DNA of 40,408 bases, taken from contig QZKV01000021.1 of the NCBI GenBank assembly GCA_003599575.1, forward strand, positions 1 through 40,408, given 5' to 3'. Position numbers and translations under genes: made by a program. The notes beneath the pieces were generated by a model. The model did not search any database and was not told where the DNA came from. It saw only the letters and a program-made list of their open reading frames with translations. Shown here piece by piece: positions 34,781 through 40,408 of the stretch. The stretch is from Desulfobacteraceae bacterium (GTDB lineage Bacteria; Desulfobacterota; Desulfobacteria; Desulfobacterales; Desulfosarcinaceae). Within the stretch, counting starts at the first letter, position 1. The number at the start of each line of letters is the position of its first letter.

Positions 34781-35191
34781 TCACAAAACTCCGTCCGATG
34801 AGGTAGGCCTTGCGGCCTGCTCCGCTCGAGCGCTGAAAGGCCTCATCATGCGCTGCAGCTGGTCTCGAAAACCGACCCCGCTGTCGCCTTCCTGGCCTGT
34901 TTCGATTCCGGCGATCACCGCGGGATCATCGATGCGCGTCAAGAGATTCACTCGATCCGACCCGATGCCCAAGACCAGTATCGTACCGGGCACTTTCACC
35001 AGCGCGATCGATTTTTTCATTCCCAGATAATGGCTGCCCAGCACCTTGATCAGGCGCCCTCGGCCGGCGGCGGCCCCGCCGGGCTGAGCGCGTCTGATCC
35101 AGCGGGTAAGCATCCACAGGAGACCCAGCACGACCGCCAGGGAAAGCACCATTTTTATGGTTGCCGCGATCAAATCGGGCGCATGGTTCAT
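34781..35191 (-). CDS. fliO: flagellar biosynthesis protein FliO
   Basis: A 136-residue FliO, which helps stabilise FliP during gate assembly. One transmembrane helix (about 12-30, KMVLSLAVVLGLLWMLTRWI) is followed by the cytoplasmic FliO domain with IKVLGSHYLGMKKSIALVKVPGTILVLGI, the family's beta-strand core, and a polar tail. Its ATG overlaps the fliN stop by 4 nt, suggesting coupling. Confidence 0.9.
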   Translation of the reverse strand: MNHAPDLIAATIKMVLSLAVVLGLLWMLTRWIRRAQPGGAAAGRGRLIKVLGSHYLGMKKSIALVKVPGTILVLGIGSDRVNLLTRIDDPAVIAGIETGQEGDSGVGFRDQLQRMMRPFSARAEQAARPTSSDGVL

Positions 35192-35616
35192 TTGAGTTTC
35201 TCCAGGCGTTCAACCGGGCTGATGACCTCGGTCAAGCGGATACCATATTTTTCATTGACCACGACCACGTCGCCTTTGGCGATCAGCCGGTTGTTGGCTA
35301 GAATTTCCAGCGTCTCGCCGGCCGCCTTGGTCAGCTCAATCACGGAGCCCTGCCCCAATTTCAGCAGATCATTGATCAACATTTTGGTGCGCCCCAACTC
35401 CACGGTAATTTCCAGTGGAATATCGAGAATAAAATCCAAATTGGCGGGACGCTGCGCATCTGCGGTACCTTTCAAATCGGAAAAGGCGTAGGGGTCTCCG
35501 GCCGCCGTTTCCGACACATGGGATAGATTGTGGGCCGGCTGTTTCGATTTGGCGCTCTCTGCCGCGGCTTTATCGGTTGCCCGTCCGCCCGGATGGTTGG
35601 TGTCGGATGTGACCAT
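35188..35616 (-). CDS. fliN: flagellar motor switch protein FliN
   Basis: A 142-residue FliN of the C-ring. The first 55 residues are polar and of low complexity, followed by the SpoA-type domain (about 58-135) with LDFILDIPLEITVELGRTKMLINDLLKLGQGSVIELTKAAGETLEILANNRLIAKGDVVVVNEKYGIRLTE in blocks. That core is highly conserved. GGAG lies upstream of the ATG. It is placed between fliM and fliO as usual. Confidence 0.97.
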   Translation of the reverse strand: MVTSDTNHPGGRATDKAAAESAKSKQPAHNLSHVSETAAGDPYAFSDLKGTADAQRPANLDFILDIPLEITVELGRTKMLINDLLKLGQGSVIELTKAAGETLEILANNRLIAKGDVVVVNEKYGIRLTEVISPVERLEKLK

Positions 35617-35621
35617 GATAG

Positions 35622-36605
35622 CTATACTCCTTCATCCTTTCTGATGAGCCCCGAAATCCGGACCGCCCGGTTGCCCTTCAGCGTGCCCGGCATGCCCAGG
35701 TACTTGGCCGTTCCCTCCACCTTGATGATCACGGGATCCTGGGGACCGGTATTGATTTTAACGATATCATCTTTTTCCAAGTTCAATATCTGGCCGATGG
35801 TCGATACGGTCTTGCCCAGTTCAGCTACCATCTTCACCTTGGTATCCCGGAGCAGTACGGTCAGCTGAGCCCGAAACGCATGCGCGCGGTCTTTTTCTCT
35901 CAGGTACCGGGATGAAAGCTTGTCCTTTACGGGTTCCAACATCAAAAAGGGCGTACACACATGGATGTTGCCGGAAAACTCCTCCCCGGCAACTGAGAAG
36001 ACAAAGATCAGGACAAGGTCAGCGGGGCTGACCAGGTTGACGAACTCCGGCTTGGTCTCGGTTTTCTTCTGCATCACCTTGATGTTGTAGGCCACCTGCC
36101 AGGCTCGCTCCAATTCGACCAGCACGTCCGAATATAGCTTTGAAAGCATGCGTTGCTCAATCTGGGTGAATTCCCGAACTTTGGGAAGGGGCCGCCCGGC
36201 CCCCCCGAACATGCAGTCGATCAGGGCAAAGCACAGGTTGGGTTCGACAGCCAGCAAAGAAGCGCCGATGAGCGGTTCCATGGTATAAATGCTGAAACCG
36301 GTGGGATTGGAAAACGCATGCAGGAATTCACCGAATTTAACGATCTCCTTGGAAACCTGTTTGACTTCAATGGCGCGTTGCAGCGCTGAGGTTAGCCCCA
36401 CATTCAACAGGTTGACAAATTTATCGTAGACTTCGTCCAGCGCATCGAACTGGTCCCTGAGCATCAAGCTTTGCGAGGTCAGGTCGTAAGGGCGGGCTTC
36501 AACCTTGGCTTTGGGCGCCTTTTCCTGTTCGACCTCGACCTCGCCGCTGTCCATTGCACTGAGCAGCGCATCGATTTCTTCCTGCGAAAGAATCTGTTCG
36601 GGCAT
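35622..36605 (-). CDS. fliM: flagellar motor switch protein FliM
   Basis: A 327-residue FliM of the C-ring. The N-terminal CheY-P binding motif is clear (LSQEEIDALLSAM), so chemotactic switching through CheY is expected. The middle CheC-like domain carries CMFGGAGRP, with GGAG in place of the usual GGxG loop that contacts FliG. The C-terminal SpoA domain reads KDDIVKINTGPQDPVIIKVEGTAKYLGMPGTLKGN. AGGA precedes the ATG. Length is normal. Confidence 0.97.
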   Translation of the reverse strand: MPEQILSQEEIDALLSAMDSGEVEVEQEKAPKAKVEARPYDLTSQSLMLRDQFDALDEVYDKFVNLLNVGLTSALQRAIEVKQVSKEIVKFGEFLHAFSNPTGFSIYTMEPLIGASLLAVEPNLCFALIDCMFGGAGRPLPKVREFTQIEQRMLSKLYSDVLVELERAWQVAYNIKVMQKKTETKPEFVNLVSPADLVLIFVFSVAGEEFSGNIHVCTPFLMLEPVKDKLSSRYLREKDRAHAFRAQLTVLLRDTKVKMVAELGKTVSTIGQILNLEKDDIVKINTGPQDPVIIKVEGTAKYLGMPGTLKGNRAVRISGLIRKDEGV

Positions 36606-36615
36606 GGCGATCCTG

Positions 36616-37095
36616 TTATTGAACGACGAATTCAGTAAAGTAGATGGTAGCGACGGTGCCCTTTTTCAAGACCGAGTTGATCTTTGCGATAAGCTCGTCA
36701 CGCAGTGAAACTTTACCCGGAGTTGTACTGATATCCGCATACGGTTTGCTCGGCAGAATCATCAAAATGGCGTCGCGAAGCTGGGGCAACCGCCGGTCAA
36801 TCTCTTCGATCACCTCCGGAGAACTCAACTCAAGCTCCATGGTAATGCGCAGGTAGCGCTTGCCGCCCTGGTCGGCCAGATTGACGATCATGGTCTCCAT
36901 TTTATAAATAGGTCCCATGGCTGGTTCCGCAGCGACTTTCTTTTCTTCTTCGACTTTTTGCTCGGCACCATTTTGATCCTGAACCTGTGCGATGGTGACA
37001 ACCATTTTCTGCCAGAGGAGTAAAAATCCGCCTCCCATCATAGCCATCATGAGAACGACCGCCCCAATAACGATGATAAGAACTTTTTTGGACAT
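36616..37095 (-). CDS. fliL: flagellar basal-body-associated protein FliL
   Basis: A 159-residue FliL, which associates with stators in the inner membrane. One N-terminal transmembrane helix (about 4-28, VLIIVIGAVVLMMAMMGGGFLLLW) precedes a charged linker and the periplasmic stomatin-like domain with VNLADQGGKRYLRITMELEL and LRDAILMILPSKPYADISTTPGKVSLRDELIAKINSVL. A strong GGAGG lies before the ATG. It sits between the stator genes and fliM, which fits its stator role. Confidence 0.95.
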   Translation of the reverse strand: MSKKVLIIVIGAVVLMMAMMGGGFLLLWQKMVVTIAQVQDQNGAEQKVEEEKKVAAEPAMGPIYKMETMIVNLADQGGKRYLRITMELELSSPEVIEEIDRRLPQLRDAILMILPSKPYADISTTPGKVSLRDELIAKINSVLKKGTVATIYFTEFVVQ

Positions 37096-37105
37096 CTTTG
37101 TTTTC

Positions 37106-37365
37106 CTCCAATGGGTTCTCTGGGTTTCATTAGTTTGTTGGGTTTATCGGGTTTGTTGGGTTGTCGGGTTTATTGGATTTGGGCCGTTAGGCCCTTAACT
37201 CGAAGAACTCAAGCAAACTTTAGAACCCAAGAATTCTACGAACTCAACAACCCCAAAGAGCCCTATAACCAGTAAAACTCAAAGAACACAACAAACCCAA
37301 TAAACCCAACAAACCCCGTAACCCAACAAACCCCGTAACCCAACAAACCCCATAACCCAATAAAC
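37106..37365. repeat. mirror-arranged 9-bp/17-bp repeat tract between motB and fliL
   Basis: On the plus strand, 37106-37180 is G/T-rich (GGGTTTATC, GGGTTTGTT, GGGTTGTCG) while 37195-37365 is the complementary C/A-rich type. Between them is a perfect GGGCC-GTTA-GGCCC hairpin (37181-37194). The C/A arm ends in an exact 17-bp tandem pair AACCCAACAAACCCCGT (37303-37319, 37320-37336) and a third copy with one change (37337-37353). A long imperfect stem is possible in the mRNA. Confidence 0.85.
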
Positions 37366-38070
37366 TCAATAAACGCCGGATGCCGTTTGCCCCAGAATAA
37401 CTTCCACCCTTCGATTCAAACCCCGATGGACTTCGGAATCGTTGGGCACCCTGGGTCTGGAAGATCCGTATCCCGCCGCCGACAACAGCGTCGGTTCAAT
37501 ACCGCCATGCTGGATGAGATAAGTCGCCACACGAACCGCCCGGGCCGTAGACAGCTCCCAGTTGCTCGGGAAGCGCAAGGTGGCGATCGAGCGGTCGTCG
37601 GTATGCCCTTCAATGCGGATGCGCCGCTGCATCGGCTTGACAATGGTACTGATCTCGTCCAACAAACGCAGGCCCTCCCCGGTCAAGTTGGCGCTGCCGG
37701 AACGGAACAACAGTTCATCGCGCAAGGTCACGCGGAGGCCCTTGCGGGTATATTCGGCCTCCAAGCCCTCGCTGCGGGCCAAGGCTTGAAAGCTTTGCGA
37801 TGCGTCATCTGCCATGCTCCGGTCGAAGACGGAAACTTGCCGATCATGGATCACCCCCTCCACCGAATGTCTGCCTTCATCCAGAACCCCCATGGCGCTC
37901 TGCAATCCATTTACAAATTGCTTGAAGCGGTCCGCATTCATGCTGCCCATTGAAAAAAGCAATACGAAAAAGACCATCAACAAGGTGACCATATCGTTAA
38001 ACGTGGTCAGCCAACTCGCGGAATTTTCCGGCACCTGCTCGTTGTGCGCCCTGAGCCTGCGGTTGACCAT
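37366..38070 (-). CDS. motB: flagellar stator protein MotB (Asp-containing), second of a tandem pair
   Basis: A 234-residue MotB. The transmembrane helix (about 22-42, TTFNDMVTLLMVFFVLLFS) carries the ion-binding Asp26. The OmpA-type domain has RIRIEGHTDDRSI, SNWELSTARAVRVATYLI and AGYGSSRPRVPN, NRRVEVIL. The ATG at 38070 has GGATGAGG upstream; an ATG at 38085 overlapping the preceding stop (ATGA) is an alternative, so the two MotB-like genes are translationally close. With the motA gene upstream it should form a working stator set. Confidence 0.93.
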   Translation of the reverse strand: MVNRRLRAHNEQVPENSASWLTTFNDMVTLLMVFFVLLFSMGSMNADRFKQFVNGLQSAMGVLDEGRHSVEGVIHDRQVSVFDRSMADDASQSFQALARSEGLEAEYTRKGLRVTLRDELLFRSGSANLTGEGLRLLDEISTIVKPMQRRIRIEGHTDDRSIATLRFPSNWELSTARAVRVATYLIQHGGIEPTLLSAAGYGSSRPRVPNDSEVHRGLNRRVEVILGQTASGVY

Positions 38071-38081
38071 GCTGAACGTCC

Positions 38082-38795
38082 TCATCCTTCTACCAGGAAA
38101 ACAAACTCGACCCGGCGGTTCATGGCCTGGTTTTCCGGTGAACTGTTTTCGGCCAGTGGTTGATATTGAGAAAACCCGACTGCCGATAGGCGCTGCGGAT
38201 CCACGCCATGATGCTCGATCATACGCCGCAACACCGATATGGCCCTTGCGGTCGAGAGTTCCCAATTGGATGGAAATGCCCCGGTATGGATGGGGCGGTC
38301 ATCGGTATGGCCTCCGATTTCCACGGGCACGGGAATGCGGTCGATCATCCGCGCAATTTTTTTTAGTCGCGGGTATGCCGCGGGCGTAAGATCGGCCCGC
38401 GCGCTGTCGAACAGCAAATTGTCCTTCAGGATCATCACGACGCCCTGATCGGAGCGGGACAACGATATTTGATCCAGTTCTTCTTCCTGGCTGATCGTAC
38501 GAACCTGTTCAAAGAGCTGCGCAACCAAATCCTTTTTGGGCAACAACTGCATTTCCGATTCAAGCAAGGTAGTTGAGCGTTCGATGCTTTTTCCTCCTCC
38601 CAGCACATTCACTGCATTTGAAAAGGAACTGGCAAAGCGGGTGATTTTGGACGAATCCAGCGAAGCAAACGAAGTGAGCAGGATGAAAAAACTGAGCATA
38701 ATCAAAATGAAGCCCGTATAGATGATCTGCCAGCCCCCCGACCGGCCGCCGGGCCACGCGGAGAGCCGCCCCGCCCTATTGCGCCGCAAAGTCAT
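38082..38795 (-). CDS. MotB-like OmpA protein lacking the channel aspartate
   Basis: A 237-residue MotB paralogue. The transmembrane helix (about 22-42, WQIIYTGFILIMLSFFILL) has Gly28 where MotB proteins have the ion-binding Asp, verified on the nucleotide sequence. The C-terminal OmpA-type peptidoglycan-binding domain is intact (VEIGGHTDDRPI, SNWELSTARAISVLRRMI, AVGFSQYQPLAEN, NRRVEFVF). The start at 38795 has GGCGAGG six bases upstream and lies just after the motA stop. It cannot conduct ions by itself; a heterodimer with the following Asp-containing MotB, or a structural role, is inferred. Confidence 0.85.
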   Translation of the reverse strand: MTLRRNRAGRLSAWPGGRSGGWQIIYTGFILIMLSFFILLTSFASLDSSKITRFASSFSNAVNVLGGGKSIERSTTLLESEMQLLPKKDLVAQLFEQVRTISQEEELDQISLSRSDQGVVMILKDNLLFDSARADLTPAAYPRLKKIARMIDRIPVPVEIGGHTDDRPIHTGAFPSNWELSTARAISVLRRMIEHHGVDPQRLSAVGFSQYQPLAENSSPENQAMNRRVEFVFLVEG

Positions 38796-38796
38796 C

Positions 38797-39567
38797 TCAA
38801 ACCTCGCCTTCATTGACCAGGCGGGCGGCCGGCGAAAGAAATGCTTTCAGCTTTTCGGCCACAATGCGGTGATTATCGCCGGCCTGAATGGATAAAATAC
38901 CGTGCAAAACCATTTGCTTGGTCAGGATTTCCTGCCGGCTGCGAATGCGCAGCTTTCCGGCGATGGGTAGAAACAGCAAATTGGCCAGAAAAGTGCCGTA
39001 GAAGGTGGTGAGCAATGCAACGGCCATGGGGCCGCCGATGGCGGAGGGATCCTTCATCTGCATGAGCATCTGCACCAGGCCGATGATGGTGCCCAGCATG
39101 CCGACCGCGGGTGCAAAGGTGCCCATGGTGGTATAAATCTCCGCCCCCAGACGATGCCGCTCTTCCAACCACATGATCTCCGTACTGAGCACCTCTTCGA
39201 TAGCATCCGACTCCATTCCATCCACCGCCATGCGTATGCCCCGGCGCAGGAAGGGGTCATCAATGGCGGCAATATGCTGCTCAAAGGTCAAAATCCCTTC
39301 GCGCCGCGCTTTTTTGGCAAAATCGACCATGACGGGAATCAAACCGAGCGGGTTGGGTGTTTTATGCCGGAAGGCGTTCTTGGTCACTTTGAACATGCTG
39401 ATGACGTCGGACATCGGATAATTGATCAGGGTGGCGCCCATGGTCCCACCAAATACGATCATCAAGGAAGGATAGTTGATAAACCACGCACTGGACCCGC
39501 CCATTAAAATAGAGACCAAAACCAGCCCGCTGGCAATCACGACCCCGATTAAAGTGGCTAAATCCAA
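38797..39567 (-). CDS. motA: flagellar stator protein MotA (PomA-like), second set
   Basis: A 256-residue MotA/PomA, different in sequence from the one at 14986. The start is a TTG (39567) with GGGAGGAG four bases upstream and the family N-terminus MDLATLIGV. Helices are at about 4-24, 30-50, 150-172 (APAVGMLGTIIGLVQMLMQM) and 182-205 (AMAVALLTTFYGTFLANLLFLP). The cytoplasmic loop is charged. A sigma-54 promoter lies about 105 nt upstream, so this stator set is made with the export apparatus rather than in the FliA class. Confidence 0.93.
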   Translation of the reverse strand: MDLATLIGVVIASGLVLVSILMGGSSAWFINYPSLMIVFGGTMGATLINYPMSDVISMFKVTKNAFRHKTPNPLGLIPVMVDFAKKARREGILTFEQHIAAIDDPFLRRGIRMAVDGMESDAIEEVLSTEIMWLEERHRLGAEIYTTMGTFAPAVGMLGTIIGLVQMLMQMKDPSAIGGPMAVALLTTFYGTFLANLLFLPIAGKLRIRSRQEILTKQMVLHGILSIQAGDNHRIVAEKLKAFLSPAARLVNEGEV

Positions 39568-39683
39568 GTCTCCTCCCTTGTACCGTCCGGTCTGTGCCGT
39601 TTGCTCCCGTGATTTTCTTGCGCTGCTCAGCAGTTGTGATGAAACGCGCAGCGGCAGAAAAGAGGTGCAACGATTTTCCAGGT

Positions 39684-39699
39684 AGCATGGAATGTGCCA
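39684..39699 (-). promoter_or_regulatory. sigma-54 promoter of the motA-motB-fliL-fliR-flhB unit
   Basis: Minus-strand TGGCACA (39699-39693), four bases and ATGCT (39688-39684) place GG and GC exactly 10 nt apart. The -24 is perfect and the -12 has one change. The predicted start near 39673 gives a leader of about 105 nt. Confidence 0.75.
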
Positions 39700-40004
39700 C
39701 GGGTTGGGAACTGCTGCCGGCGGGTTGTCGGTCGGACGATATGTAGTTAAAAGGGATTGATATTACGGGAAAAGTTATATTGCTGGCAGATAGCCGCATG
39801 CACAGGCAAGAAGTGTCCGGGCGGTACGGGTTATTCTTCCGGCCGGCCTCTCCGTCAATTTTCTTCCGGCCAGTCAAGGCTTTGACGGCCGGCAGTACAG
39901 GACGAACAGTCTTTTTTCAAAGAAGGACTTGTGGGCAGATTTCTACTTTGAAACCGGTTTTTTAAGTAAGCTATTCTATCTTTGGTGGCACCTTTTGGCT
40001 CGCG

Positions 40005-40025
40005 TTCCCACGCAAAGCGTGGAAA
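40005..40025. repeat. REP-like palindrome
   Basis: TTCCCACGC, AAA, GCGTGGAAA form a short stem with one mismatch. The word resembles widespread GTTCCCACGC...GCGTGGGAAC palindromes. It occupies the motA-flgE spacer (39568-40250), in which no gene was recognised. Confidence 0.55.
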
Positions 40026-40050
40026 GCAGATGCGTTCTCCTATTCGCAAG

Positions 40051-40127
40051 CGTACTCGTACTCGAATCGTGCGCTAGCTGTATTGAAATTACAGCTAACC
40101 TCCGCATCGATGACGAGTACGAGTACC
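40051..40127. repeat. nested inverted repeats, GTACTCG type
   Basis: CGTACTCGTACTCG (40051-40064) is complementary to CGAGTACGAGTACC (40114-40127) at 13 of 14 positions. Inside is a perfect 8-bp hairpin, TAGCTGTA (40075-40082) with TACAGCTA (40090-40097). The outer word recurs at 31686-31695. Confidence 0.7.
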
Positions 40128-40250
40128 GCTTCGCTGAGTACGCGTACGATTTTGAGGCCGCCAGGTATATGCCGGAGAGCCCCGGGCCTGGGTTGCCACC
40201 CTGTACCAGCGCGAAAAAGAAACGGGCACGAACGGGCTATTGGCAAACCT

Positions 40251-40408
40251 TTATCGTTTGATGTTGATCAATTCCGCCAACACTTCATCACTCGTCGTGA
40301 TCACCTTGGAGTTGGCTTGAAAAGCGCGCTGCGTGGTGATCAGGGCCACGAACTCCTGGGCCAGGTCGACATTGGACATTTCCAGGCTGCTCGGCGCGAT
40401 GGCACCTA
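40251..40408 (-). CDS. flgE: flagellar hook protein FlgE, C-terminal end (partial)
   Basis: The frame ending at the stop 40253-40251 encodes about 51 residues of a hook-type C-terminus: SSLEMSNVDLAQEFVALI followed by TQRAFQANSKVITTSDEVL. This axial motif (SNVDLAxEFxxLI...RAFQANSKVI) is typical of FlgE. The rest of the gene lies beyond the right edge of the window. A shorter rod protein cannot be fully excluded from this part alone, but VITTSDEVLAELINIKR is hook-like. Confidence 0.85.
   Translation of the reverse strand, partial: GAIAPSSLEMSNVDLAQEFVALITTQRAFQANSKVITTSDEVLAELINIKR

Noticed and set aside
39670..39685. Second sigma-54-like element (TGGAAAATCGTTGCA, minus strand)
   Set aside because: GG and GC are 9 nt apart instead of 10 and the -24 block lacks CAC; the neighbouring site at 39684-39699 is much better.
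1..40408. CRISPR array, tRNA, rRNA, prophage or insertion sequence
   Set aside because: No regular repeat-spacer pattern, no cloverleaf or rRNA sequence, and no transposase, integrase or phage gene was recognised.

Overview
The window looks like chromosomal DNA from a motile Desulfobacterota (delta-proteobacterial) sulfate-reducer relative, most likely near Desulfosarcina/Desulfobacteraceae. This placement is inferred from overall protein character, mid-range GC, the flagellar gene order and the abundant degenerate short repeats in spacers. No rRNA or tRNA was seen.

Left part (1-11,000), mostly housekeeping: a collapsed queE/queC remnant; an ARMT1-like (DUF89-type) protein; a CNNM/CorC-type transporter behind a strong sigma-70-like promoter and a hairpin-rich leader; a DUF3047 exported protein; efp; a TrpF-like protein without the catalytic Cys; guaA followed by a membrane-anchored coiled-coil protein; kdsB; and larB.

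Middle (11,000-16,530), signalling and stators: on the minus strand an HDOD protein and a receiver-histidine kinase, closely packed. On the plus strand a degenerate receiver/HD-GYP protein runs into a MotA/MotB (PomA/PomB-like) stator pair. A good sigma-28-type promoter lies about 100 nt upstream of the HD-GYP gene.

Right part (16,558-40,408), a large flagellar cluster entirely on the minus strand. In transcription order: flgE (partial, at the right edge); motA, a MotB-like gene without the channel Asp, and motB; fliL-fliM-fliN-fliO-fliP-fliQ-fliR; flhB; flhA-flhF-flhG-fliA and a small unknown membrane protein; flgF-flgG-flgA-flgH-flgI-flgJ; flgM-flgN-flgK-flgL. Sigma-54 -24/-12 elements precede motA, flhA and flgF, and a near-consensus sigma-28 promoter precedes flgM. 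This fits the usual hierarchy: RpoN drives export apparatus and hook-basal-body genes, and FliA drives FlgM, hook-associated proteins and one stator set.

Most notable points: tandem MotB-like genes of which one lacks the ion-binding Asp; an Ada-like zinc-binding tail on FlhF together with a weakened GTPase motif; a receiver/HD-GYP protein degenerate in both domains but under FliA-type control; a microhomology deletion fusing queE and queC; a structured leader RNA candidate; and several families of degenerate short-period repeats confined to flagellar spacers.
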